Shown in pieces: positions 57,105 through 64,000 of a DNA stretch of 64,000 nt; positions within the stretch are counted from its first letter, which is position 1; each line of letters begins with the position of its first letter. The translations under genes and the position numbers were made by a program. The notes beneath the pieces were generated by a model, which worked only from the letters and a program-made list of their open reading frames with translations, had not been told where the DNA came from and ran no database searches. This stretch comes from Pseudomonas sp. GD03944. GTDB taxonomy: Bacteria; Pseudomonadota; Gammaproteobacteria; Pseudomonadales; Pseudomonadaceae. Location: positions 248,001-312,000 of the forward strand of contig NZ_JAOCAH010000002.1 of the NCBI RefSeq assembly GCF_029839275.1. The letters run 5' to 3'.

Positions 57105-57896
57105 ATGCGCCTCATCGACACCCACACCCACCTCGACTTCCCTGACTTCGACGCCGACCGCGCGGCGTTGCTGGCGCGCAGCCGTGCCGCAGGGGTCGAA
57201 CGGCTGGTGGTATTGGGCGTCTACCAGGCCAACTGGCAGCGCGTCTGGGACCTGGTGCAGACAAACGATAGCCTGCACGCCGCCCTGGGCCTGCATCCGA
57301 TCTACCTCGACGACCACCTTCCCGAGCACCTGAGCGAGCTGGGCCAGTGGCTGGAACGTCTGGCAGGCCATCCCCAGCTGTGCGCGGTGGGTGAGATCGG
57401 CCTGGACTACTACGTCGAACACCTCGACCGCGACCGCCAGCAGTCCGTCTTCGAGGCGCAGCTGGCGCTGGCCAACGAATTCGACTTGCCGGCGCTGATC
57501 CATGTGCGCCGCGCCCACGCCGCCACCATCGCCACCCTGAAACGGGCGAAGCTCAAACGCGCCGGCATCATCCACGCCTTTGCCGGCAGCTACGAAGAAG
57601 CCCGGGAATACCTCAAGCTGGGTTTCAAGCTCGGCCTTGGCGGCGCCCCCACCTGGCCCCAGGCCAACCGCCTGCACAAGGTGGTGGCGCGCCTGCCGCT
57701 GGAGGCGGTGGTGCTGGAAACCGACGCCCCGGACATGGCGCCGGTGATGTACCCCAACCAGCGCAACAGCCCGGAACACCTGCCCGCCATCTGCACGGCC
57801 ATCGCCGAGCTGATGGGCGTCAGCGCCGAGCAACTGGCCGACGCCAGCAGCCGCAATGCGGCGGAGCTGTTTGGCTGGGAGCCTGATCCAGCGTAA
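57105..57896 (+). CDS. TatD family metal-dependent hydrolase/DNase
   Basis: TIM-barrel metal hydrolase, 263 residues; TatD relatives are 3'-5' exonucleases or D-aminoacyl hydrolases. Metal motif DTHTHLDFPDFD at the start, GEIGLDYYV, LIHVRRAH, IHAFAGSYEEA, and LETDAPDMAP near the end. AGGAA lies 8 bases before the ATG at 57105. Everything upstream of the ribosome-binding region is the MITE, so its promoter is either inside that element or beyond it. Confidence 0.94.
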   Translation: MRLIDTHTHLDFPDFDADRAALLARSRAAGVERLVVLGVYQANWQRVWDLVQTNDSLHAALGLHPIYLDDHLPEHLSELGQWLERLAGHPQLCAVGEIGLDYYVEHLDRDRQQSVFEAQLALANEFDLPALIHVRRAHAATIATLKRAKLKRAGIIHAFAGSYEEAREYLKLGFKLGLGGAPTWPQANRLHKVVARLPLEAVVLETDAPDMAPVMYPNQRNSPEHLPAICTAIAELMGVSAEQLADASSRNAAELFGWEPDPA

Positions 57897-57909
57897 GCGC
57901 TTTAGTGAT

Positions 57910-57940
57910 CCCGGGTATCGCTTCGCTCCACCCAGGCTAC
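57910..57940 (-). repeat. 31-base repeat, copy 1 (downstream of the MCP gene)
   Basis: Reverse complement is identical over 31 bases to 60593-60623. Core CCCGGGTATCGCTTCGCTCC. It lies 14 bases after the tatD stop. Confidence 0.85.
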
Positions 57941-57958
57941 GGCTTGTGTCGAGATCCC

Positions 57959-58052
57959 TTGTAGGAGCCGCGCCCCGCAGCGCATGGCGGCCACGGCATG
58001 GATTCCATTGACTGGCTGCAATCGGTTCGCGCCGAGGGCGACGCTCCTACAC
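57959..58052. repeat. TGTAGGAGC-type REP pair
   Basis: TTGTAGGAGC (57959-57968) and GCTCCTACA (58043-58051) are inverted ends of a Pseudomonas REP-like unit. Together with the 31-base repeat it fills the 265 bases between tatD and the MCP gene; no gene seen. Confidence 0.6.
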
Positions 58053-58161
58053 CCCAGTTGCAGCCCCAGAAAAATGCCGCTTTCCTGGCGAAAGGAAAAC
58101 GGCATTTATCAAGTGAACAGCATTACGACAGATGGCTGGCCTTCTACAGCGAGAGCAGCGA

Positions 58162-60192
58162 TCAGACGCGAAATGCGCCGATCAGCATTTTCAGACGTGA
58201 CACCAGTTCGGTCAGTTCGCGGCTGGCCTGTTCGGTCTGGCTGGCGCCCATGGCGGTGCGCTCGCCGGCGTGGTTGATTTCGACGATGTTCTGGTCGATG
58301 TCATGGGCCACGGCCGTTTGCTGCTCGGCAGCGGCGGCGATCTGCTGGTTCTGGTCAACGATAGTGCCTACCGCGCCCAGGATGTTCTCCAGGGCCTGCT
58401 GCACCTTGCCCGACTCGTTGACCGTGCCGTCCGCCATCTGGTGGCTGACATGCATGGTCTTCACCGCCGCGCCGACGCCGCCCTGCAACTTGGCGATCAT
58501 CGTCTCGATTTCTTCGGTGGACTGCTGGGTGCGCTTGGCCAGGTTGCGCACCTCGTCGGCCACCACCGCGAAACCGCGGCCCTGCTCGCCCGCGCGGGCC
58601 GCTTCGATCGCGGCGTTGAGGGCCAGCAGGTTGGTCTGCTCGGCGATGCCCTTGATCACGTCCAGCACCTGGCTGATCGAGGCGCTGTCGCTGGCCAACT
58701 GGTTGATCACCAGCACCGACTGATCGATCTCACCGGCCAGGCGCTGAATACTGCCGACCTGGGACGCCACCAGCGCCCGACCGCTCACGGTTTCCTGGTT
58801 GACGCTCTGGGCGCTATCCACAGCCGCCGAGGCGCTGCGCGCCACTTCCTGGGCAGTGGCGGACATCTGGTTCATGGCCGTGGCGACCTGTTCGATCTGG
58901 CTGCGCTGCCCGGCCACCGCCTGGTTGCTTTCCCCGGACACCACCTCGACGCGCCCGGCCTGCCGCTCGACTTCGACCACCGTCTGGTCGACCCGCTCGA
59001 TCAGGTCGTGGATCTTGCGCACGGTCTCGTTGAACACCTGGCCCAGCTCGCCCAGCTCGTCGCGGCTCTGGGCGGTGAAACTGACCGTCATGTCACCCGC
59101 CGCCACCTTGTCCATGACCCGCCCCAGGCTTTTCAGGGTGGTGCGGGTGGACACGTAGAAACCGCTGTAGAGGTAGACGATCAGCAGGAACACCACCACC
59201 AGGGCCACCACCAGCAGCATCATCTGCGCCCGGTTGTCCTGCAGGCGGGTCTGCAACTGCTGGTCGAGGAACGCCAGCACCGCGTCGTTGAACTGGTAGG
59301 TCTTGCCCATGGCGGCGCTGACCTCGTCGTAGAACTGCAGCCACGGGGTGTCCAGAGTGTCAGCGATCACCACCTTGTCTTCGAACAGAGCGATGCTGTC
59401 CTTGAGGGTCGCCTGGCTCGCCTTGGCCTGCTCTTCCAGCGCGGCGCGAGCCGCCGGGCTGCTGGTCAGGGCGTCCTGCAGGTTGAGGCCGTATTCGGCG
59501 TGCAGCTTTTCCAGCTCCAGCAGCAGCTCATCGAATTTGGTGCTGGCGGACGAATTGAGGAAGCCCTGACCCAGGGAAAACGCACCAATCGCCCGGCCTT
59601 CGCTGAGCGGGGCGGTGACCAGCGGCGTGACTGCGGTGACCAGCTCGGTCATCTGCCGCACTTCACGCTGGCGGTCCTGGCTGAGGCCGGCCTGGCTGGC
59701 GATCAGTTTGATGAAGACCTGGGAGCTGGCCAGCAGCTTTTCCGCCAGGGCGATCTTGCCCTGCAACGAGGATTCGCTCTCCACCGTCTGCAATTCGGCA
59801 AGCATCTCGTCGCGTTTGGCGGTGAACTCCGTGATCTGCTCCGCTTCGTGCACCACCGGCTGCAATGCCTGGATACGCTCGCGCAGTGTAGCTTGCAGCT
59901 GCTCGATGCGGTTTTCGAGGTCACCGGCCTGACCGGACTGGCCGATCATGGCGTTGATCTCCACCTGGTCGGCGTAGCTCTCCAGGTCGCGGCGCAGCGA
60001 CAGCGATTCGCCCAGCAGGTCCAGGCTGTCCAGGGCCGCCTGGGTGCTGACGAACTGACGATAGGAGTCGCGCACCAGGTAGAAATTGGTGACGAGCATG
60101 GGCAGGAAGAACAAGACACTGATCAGGCTGAACTTCATCCCGAAGCTGAGACGATTCATCAGCGCGATGGCCGGATACAACACAGTCTTCAC
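58162..60192 (-). CDS. Methyl-accepting chemotaxis protein
   Basis: Transmembrane chemoreceptor, 676 residues. TM1 at about 19-41, a helical periplasmic domain of about 280 residues (long coiled helices, no Cache signature seen), TM2 near 322-344 ([21 protein letters not shown]), HAMP, and the signalling tip [35 protein letters not shown], which is invariant. Start is a GTG (60192) with GGAG 7 bases upstream. No C-terminal CheR/CheB pentapeptide. Its place before ampE-ampD matches PA4520. A FliA promoter lies at 60376-60402. Ligand unknown. Confidence 0.95.
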   Translation of the reverse strand: MKTVLYPAIALMNRLSFGMKFSLISVLFFLPMLVTNFYLVRDSYRQFVSTQAALDSLDLLGESLSLRRDLESYADQVEINAMIGQSGQAGDLENRIEQLQATLRERIQALQPVVHEAEQITEFTAKRDEMLAELQTVESESSLQGKIALAEKLLASSQVFIKLIASQAGLSQDRQREVRQMTELVTAVTPLVTAPLSEGRAIGAFSLGQGFLNSSASTKFDELLLELEKLHAEYGLNLQDALTSSPAARAALEEQAKASQATLKDSIALFEDKVVIADTLDTPWLQFYDEVSAAMGKTYQFNDAVLAFLDQQLQTRLQDNRAQMMLLVVALVVVFLLIVYLYSGFYVSTRTTLKSLGRVMDKVAAGDMTVSFTAQSRDELGELGQVFNETVRKIHDLIERVDQTVVEVERQAGRVEVVSGESNQAVAGQRSQIEQVATAMNQMSATAQEVARSASAAVDSAQSVNQETVSGRALVASQVGSIQRLAGEIDQSVLVINQLASDSASISQVLDVIKGIAEQTNLLALNAAIEAARAGEQGRGFAVVADEVRNLAKRTQQSTEEIETMIAKLQGGVGAAVKTMHVSHQMADGTVNESGKVQQALENILGAVGTIVDQNQQIAAAAEQQTAVAHDIDQNIVEINHAGERTAMGASQTEQASRELTELVSRLKMLIGAFRV

Positions 60193-60324
60193 AAGACGTC
60201 TCCAGTTCTAATTATTGTTGTAGACAGCAGGAACGGCTGCAGAGGATCGCAGAAACGGATGCCCCCGTCCCTTGCCCCTCGACCCGCAGCGCTCTGATCA
60301 ACAAGCTGGATGCCAGCCGATTAA

Positions 60325-60340
60325 CGTGACTGATGTCACA
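60325..60340. promoter_or_regulatory. CRP/Vfr-like palindrome in the MCP leader
   Basis: CGTGA-CTGATG-TCACA fits the TGTGA-N6-TCACA pattern with one mismatch. It lies about 28-43 bases downstream of the expected FliA start point and about 135 bases before the MCP start. Confidence 0.45.
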
Positions 60341-60375
60341 AAAACCCCAGGCGAGTCCGGCGTCTTATATACCTC

Positions 60376-60402
60376 TTATCGACGCGTTTCTTTGTAACTT
60401 AA
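60376..60402 (-). promoter_or_regulatory. FliA (sigma-28) promoter of the MCP gene
   Basis: On the - strand TTAAGTTA - 11 bases - GTCGATAA, against the consensus TAAAGTTT-N11-GCCGATAA: right spacing, 13 of 16 bases. Transcript start near 60368, leader about 175 bases. Confidence 0.85.
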
Positions 60403-60592
60403 GGTTAAGCGCATGCACATTGACGCCGTCGATCTGGCGCCTGGCAGGGAGGCAAGCAAGCCGGTATATCGCGCTACAGCGTGCTTGCGAGGCCTGGTTG
60501 GCGGTGGGCGCGAGGCCCTGGCGCGGCAATCCGCCGCGCGGAAGATCAGGTGCAACGCGCTCCTGGGTGGAGCGCGTGAGGGGAAGTTGGCC

Positions 60593-60623
60593 GTAGCCTG
60601 GGTGGAGCGAAGCGATACCCGGG
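60593..60623 (+). repeat. 31-base repeat, copy 2 (upstream of the MCP gene)
   Basis: Identical over 31 bases, in opposite orientation, to 57910-57940. The surrounding gap 60193-60693 (501 bases) holds the FliA promoter and CRP-like site at its MCP end; 60424-60590 is GC-rich and shows no gene. Confidence 0.85.
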
Positions 60624-60693
60624 GATGGCGCCCTCCTTCATCAGGTGCTCGACCACGGTCAGATCTCTTGCCAGGCCGCGGTCTGGCAGCCCG

Positions 60694-61530
60694 TCAGAGA
60701 AACAGCGTCCACAGGGCGAAGCCGGCGTACCAGAGCACGGCCGCCCGGACCAGCAGTTGCCAGAGCCCATCCAGGGTGCTGACCCCCTCCTCGCCCACCA
60801 CAGGCTCGGGCGTTTCGCTGGCGGCACGCCCGACGCTGATCACCAGTTGCGCCGCCGAAATATCCCAACTCAGCAACTCGTGCAGCAGCGCGCGGCTGAC
60901 CGCGACGAAGTTGCCCACCAGGGCGAAACTCGCCGCCAGCACCCGCACCGGCAGCCAGTCGAAGGCATGGCGCAGTTGCACGGCCCGCTCACGCAGGGCT
61001 TCCTGCTCGGCATGCTCGGCCAGCAATGCGAGCAATCGATAGGCCAGGGCCGCCAGCGGCCCCAGCAATGCGTACCAGAAGATCACCGCGAAAAAGCTCT
61101 GGTAGGCGTGCCACACCAGATGGCGCTGCACGCTCTGCAGCAGCGCGCCCTCTTCGGCCTCCTCCACCCCCAGGTCACGGCGAGCCACCAAATAGGCGGC
61201 TTCGGTGTCGGCACGGCGCCAGCTGTCACGGAACGGCCCCAGCGCGGCCTGCAGATCGCCACGGCCCAGGCTATAGATCACCACCAACAGGTGCACCGGC
61301 AGCGCCAGCCAGCCATAGGCGATGGGCTCCAGGAGCGTCAGCACGAGCGCCAGGGCCAACAGCGGCAGAACCACCAGGGCGGCGATCGCCAGCCAGGGGT
61401 TGGCCATCAGGTCCTTTTGCCGCTCGACCTTGGCCAGCGCGCGCAACCAGGGCCCATCCTGCTGAATGGCATGACGCCAGGCGGAAAACTTCTCCACCCA
61501 GAGCACCAGCAGCAACACCAGAAAACTCAT
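60694..61530 (-). CDS. ampE: AmpE, inner-membrane protein of the ampDE operon
   Basis: Membrane protein of 278 residues with about four hydrophobic segments (MSFLVLLLVLWVEKF at the start; LAIAALVVLPLLALALVLTLL; FFAVIFWYALLGPLAALAYRLLALL; AVLWYAGFALWTLFL at the end). Proposed to take part in beta-lactamase induction; biochemical role unknown. AAGGAGG lies before the ATG, which overlaps the ampD stop by 4 bases (ATGA). Confidence 0.93.
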   Translation of the reverse strand: MSFLVLLLVLWVEKFSAWRHAIQQDGPWLRALAKVERQKDLMANPWLAIAALVVLPLLALALVLTLLEPIAYGWLALPVHLLVVIYSLGRGDLQAALGPFRDSWRRADTEAAYLVARRDLGVEEAEEGALLQSVQRHLVWHAYQSFFAVIFWYALLGPLAALAYRLLALLAEHAEQEALRERAVQLRHAFDWLPVRVLAASFALVGNFVAVSRALLHELLSWDISAAQLVISVGRAASETPEPVVGEEGVSTLDGLWQLLVRAAVLWYAGFALWTLFL

Positions 61531-62090
61531 GACGCCTCCTTCGTATCCATCAATGCGCTGCGCAAGCGCTTCCAGTCGAACGCGGGACCGGGGTCGGTCT
61601 TGCGCGTCGGGGCAATGTCGCTGTGCCCGCAGATCCGCGCCGGGGTGATGGCCGGATAGGCCGCCTGCAGCGCCCGCGTCAACGCTACCAGCGCGTCATA
61701 TTGCGCATCGGTAAATGGCAATTCATCGGTGCCTTCGAGCTCGATTCCCACGGAAAAATCATTGCAGTTCTCGCGCCCTTCGAAGCTCGACACACCCGCA
61801 TGCCAGGCCCGTTCGTTACAGGAGACGAACTGGGTCACCGCACCATCACGTTCGATGAGGAAATGCGCCGACACCTGCAGGCTGACGATGCTGGCGAAGT
61901 AAGGATGCTCGTTGGGGTCCAACTGGTTCTGGAAGAAAGTCTGCACCTTGCCCGTGCCGAACTGCCCAGGCGGCAGGCTGATGTTGTGAATCACCAGCAG
62001 GGAAATCTCGCCCGCCGGACGTGCGTTGAAATTCGGCGAGGGACAGTGGCGTGCCACATCGCACCAGCCACTGGAACGGTCCAACTGCAT
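61527..62090 (-). CDS. ampD: 1,6-anhydro-N-acetylmuramyl-L-alanine amidase AmpD
   Basis: Cytoplasmic zinc amidase that cuts anhydro-muropeptides during wall recycling and so keeps AmpR-dependent ampC off. The 187-residue Amidase_2 protein has zinc ligands H35 (LLVIHNISLPP), H156 (CGHSDIAP) and D166 (KTDPGPAFDW), and E118 in the active site, matching Citrobacter AmpD numbering within two residues. AAGGAG lies 5 bases before the ATG. No signal peptide, as expected. Confidence 0.97.
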   Translation of the reverse strand: MQLDRSSGWCDVARHCPSPNFNARPAGEISLLVIHNISLPPGQFGTGKVQTFFQNQLDPNEHPYFASIVSLQVSAHFLIERDGAVTQFVSCNERAWHAGVSSFEGRENCNDFSVGIELEGTDELPFTDAQYDALVALTRALQAAYPAITPARICGHSDIAPTRKTDPGPAFDWKRLRSALMDTKEAS

Positions 62091-62251
62091 AGGGGCTCCT
62101 TGAACGAGCCCCCACTCTAGAGCAGCGCCTCGCTCAGGCCAAGGGTGAAGCCGGCTTGCTGGGAAGCGGAACGGTGCCCAGGTGTGACATCAGATTGCCG
62201 AGCGCGAGGCCAAAGCCTCACCTCAAGTCGCGCACCTGCGCTGAACCCAAC

Positions 62252-62325
62252 GTAGGGTGGATGACGCTTCACCCATCCATAACCTGCGATTCCATGGTGG
62301 ATGAAAAAAGCGTCATCCACCCTAC
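62252..62325. repeat. GTAGGGTGGATGACGC inverted repeat
   Basis: 16-base units at 62252-62267 and 62310-62325 are exact inverted copies; the interior also pairs partly (CCCATCCAT / ATGGTGGATG). A related unit lies at 34622-34640 (2 mismatches over 19). It sits in the 445-base gap 62091-62535. Confidence 0.8.
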
Positions 62326-62359
62326 ATTCGACGCGGGAGTTGTGCAGAAAAGAGGCTTT

Positions 62360-62456
62360 TTGTAGGAGCGGACTTGTCCGCGAGCACTTCATTTCCGCCG
62401 AGATAGAGGCGCACGATCGGCCGCCAAGCTCGAGGTCAAGACCTCTCCTACCGGGC
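62360..62456. repeat. TGTAGGAGCGGA-type REP element
   Basis: TTGTAGGAGCGGAC-tt-GTCCGCGAGC with a 6-bp palindrome GCGGAC/GTCCGC, followed about 75 bases later by CTCTCCTAC in inverted sense. The gap 62091-62535 holds otherwise only the terminator at 62485-62512. Confidence 0.65.
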
Positions 62457-62484
62457 GAAGGCTCACGCAATGTGCCACCCAATA

Positions 62485-62512
62485 AAAACGCCGCCCTTGG
62501 GGGCGGCGTTTT
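62485..62512 (-). terminator. Terminator of the DUF1631 gene
   Basis: AAAACGCCGCCC-ttgg-GGGCGGCGTTTT, 12-bp stem, T-run on the - strand, 24 bases after the stop. Confidence 0.9.
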
Positions 62513-62535
62513 CGGAAGCGCTCGAGCGATGACGA

Positions 62536-64000
62536 TCAGGCGCCCTTGAGCTTGCGCAGGTTGCCGATCACCGACTCCAGGGCACGGTCGAACAGCAGCG
62601 CATCGTCCAGCAGGCGAATCGCCTGACGACGGAACTCGACGGCCAGGCCCATACGGGTCTTTTCCAGCACCTTCATGCCGGTGCGGTTGACGAACACGTA
62701 CTTGCCCGTGGGCTTGATGATCGCCGCCAGCTTGCAACGCACCTTGTGCTCTTCGTCTTCCTGGAACTCGACCCAGCTGCCAACCCGCAGGCTATCAACC
62801 TGGATCAGGCTTTCGTCATCGTCCGGCAGGCTGACTTCCGGCTCGCTGACGCGGGTTTCACCCGGCGCGAGCAGGACGATTTCCTCAACCACCTCCACCA
62901 TCGCCGGAGCGTCTTCTTCCTCGGCGGGCGGCAGCTCCAACAGCGGCAGCTCGAGGCCCATCTCGGCCAGGGCTTCCTGCTGCTCGCTGGTCACTTCCTG
63001 AGGCTGTTCAGCTTCCGCAATGCTGCGCTTGAAGCGCTGGAACGCCTGCACATGCAGGGCCTCCAGCTGGCTGAAGAATTCGCTGGTGGAGAACGGGTCG
63101 AACGCGGCGCTGGCCATGCCTTCACGCAGGGCCTTGAGCAGCCCGGGCACCAGCTCCAGCAGGCGCAGACGCGCTTCCGGATCCTCGTGGGGCTCGACGC
63201 TCCAGACCAGGTCGTCCATGGTATCCAGCGCAGCCTGCCACTCGGCGGATTCCACGCCGTGCTTGAGGCAGATCAGCATCAGCACCTTGCTCCAGGCTTC
63301 CTGCAGCAGGCGCACGACGACTTCCGGCAGGGTCTTGCCCAGCAGGCGCTCGTTCAGCGCATGCTCCACCTCGCGGCGGGCCAGTTCGGCCTTGGCGCTG
63401 CCCTCTTCGGCATCGCGGGTACGCTGCTCCAGCAGTTCGCTGCGGCGACGCTCATCGCCGGTGAACGCCAGAAAATCAGCCAACAGCTCGGAGAAGATCA
63501 CCGGATCGTCGGCGAAGTCGTTGAGCAGGCGCATCACCACCTGTTCGATCTTCTGGTACAGGCTGTCGCGTTGGGCGTCATCCTGCTCGCCCCAGCCGAG
63601 GGCGGCCGAGGCGATTTCGTTGAGCAGACGACGGGCCGGGTGGCTGCCGCGGCTGAAGAAGGTCTTATCGAGTACCGCGACCTTAAGCATCGGGATCTGC
63701 AAACGGCCGATCAGAGCCTTCAGCGAATCCGGCAGGGTGCGGTCGTCGAGAATGAATTCGAAGAGCATCGACACCAGGTTGATGACGTCTTCATCGACCT
63801 CACCCACCATGCGCGCCTTGCCGCTCTTGGCACTGGCACGAACCAGCAGGCTCTCGAGCTGCTCGCGCAGGTCGAAATCATCGCTGACCTGGGCCGGCGC
63901 ACGCTGCTGCATATGCGACAGCAGGCGCATCAGGTCATTGCTGGAAATCGGCAGGGCGCCAGCCGGGGCCTCGCGGCGCGGAATGACGCTACCACGTGCC
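62536..64000 (-). CDS. DUF1631 family protein, N-terminal part outside the window
   Basis: Cytoplasmic protein of unknown function (DUF1631; annotated in some genomes as thymidine phosphorylase, for which I see no support). 488 C-terminal residues are visible; the frame stays open to base 64000, so the start lies beyond the edge and the ATG at 63930 is internal. It is helical in the first two thirds (VVRLLQEAWSKVLMLICLKHGVESAEW) and carries an acidic linker (ELPPAEEEDAPAMVEVVEEI). The C-terminal RVGSWVEFQEDEEHKVRCKLAAIIKPTGKYVFVNRTGMKV resembles a PilZ-like barrel; whether it binds c-di-GMP is unknown because the RxxxR motif is not evident. The position beyond ampD matches PA4523. Confidence 0.88.
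   Translation of the reverse strand, partial: ARGSVIPRREAPAGALPISSNDLMRLLSHMQQRAPAQVSDDFDLREQLESLLVRASAKSGKARMVGEVDEDVINLVSMLFEFILDDRTLPDSLKALIGRLQIPMLKVAVLDKTFFSRGSHPARRLLNEIASAALGWGEQDDAQRDSLYQKIEQVVMRLLNDFADDPVIFSELLADFLAFTGDERRRSELLEQRTRDAEEGSAKAELARREVEHALNERLLGKTLPEVVVRLLQEAWSKVLMLICLKHGVESAEWQAALDTMDDLVWSVEPHEDPEARLRLLELVPGLLKALREGMASAAFDPFSTSEFFSQLEALHVQAFQRFKRSIAEAEQPQEVTSEQQEALAEMGLELPLLELPPAEEEDAPAMVEVVEEIVLLAPGETRVSEPEVSLPDDDESLIQVDSLRVGSWVEFQEDEEHKVRCKLAAIIKPTGKYVFVNRTGMKVLEKTRMGLAVEFRRQAIRLLDDALLFDRALESVIGNLRKLKGA

Noticed and set aside
58270..60297. 675-codon open frame on + opposite the MCP gene
   Set aside because: Antisense shadow; the chemoreceptor signature lies on the other strand.
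57910..60623. Composite mobile element carrying the MCP gene between inverted repeats
   Set aside because: No transposase and no target duplication; MCP-ampE-ampD order is the usual one in Pseudomonas, so the repeats were more likely added around a resident gene.
62252..62456. CRISPR-like array in the ampD-DUF1631 gap
   Set aside because: The repeats are inverted pairs of two different families, not regularly spaced direct repeats.
62536..63930. Complete DUF1631 gene starting at 63930
   Set aside because: The frame is open through base 64000 and the family is longer, so the gene is truncated by the window.

Overview
The window is a 64 kb piece of a GC-rich Pseudomonas chromosome. Gene content and order match the conserved Pseudomonas core: rpoN-hpf-ptsN-rapZ-ptsO, the Fur-type fagA-fumC-orfX-sodA operon, pmbA/tldD, mreBCD-maf-rng-yhdP, gatCAB, roxSR, dpp, speC, and MCP-ampE-ampD. 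The order follows the P. aeruginosa map as I remember it, but several short repeat families and an extra block between speC and the MCP gene are additions. I cannot name the species. No tRNA, rRNA, CRISPR array, prophage or complete insertion sequence was seen.

Layout. 1-3.6 kb: sigma-54 (5' truncated by the window) and the nitrogen phosphotransferase cluster on the + strand. 3.6-7.6 kb: an iron-stress operon on the - strand (fagA, fumC, orfX, sodA, ZIP transporter) behind a Fur-like operator at 7593-7611. 7.7-21 kb: the TldD/TldE protease genes, a YjgA-type ribosome assembly factor, and a long - strand run mreB, mreC, mreD, maf, rng, yhdP, a nitrilase-like hydrolase and tldD. 21-26 kb: gatCAB, an RlpA-like lipoprotein and a CaCA exchanger on +. 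26-29 kb: an AEC carrier and the redox-sensing RoxSR two-component system on -. 29-37.7 kb: a SIMPL protein and a dipeptide ABC transporter with two tandem binding proteins, dppBCDF on +, followed by an orphan pxpA on -. 38.6-39.8 kb: ornithine decarboxylase speC with a long structured leader.

40.2-50.2 kb is the accessory highlight: eight - strand genes that form one inner-and-outer-membrane metal or siderophore uptake system. They are a PepSY/flavodoxin reductase, an OmpR-type response regulator and sensor kinase, a TonB-dependent receptor, a periplasmic binding protein, a FecCD permease, an ATPase and a DUF2218 protein. Three promoter regions in the block share an ATGAGAA core typical of Fur boxes. 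50.4-57.9 kb: prfC, glucose dehydrogenase gcd, an AsmA-family protein and a TatD nuclease; a 155-bp MITE-like element with 14-bp inverted ends and a 4-bp target duplication lies directly before tatD. 58-64 kb: a methyl-accepting chemotaxis protein with a good FliA (sigma-28) promoter, flanked by inverted identical 31-bp repeats, then ampE, ampD and a DUF1631 protein that runs off the window.

Main unusual points: a terminator-like hairpin between mreB and mreC that hides the only ATG and leaves a well-placed ATA codon as the likely mreC start; small leader ORFs at two dpp junctions that end in ATGA overlaps; the MITE that may now supply the tatD promoter region; and the regulated uptake block.
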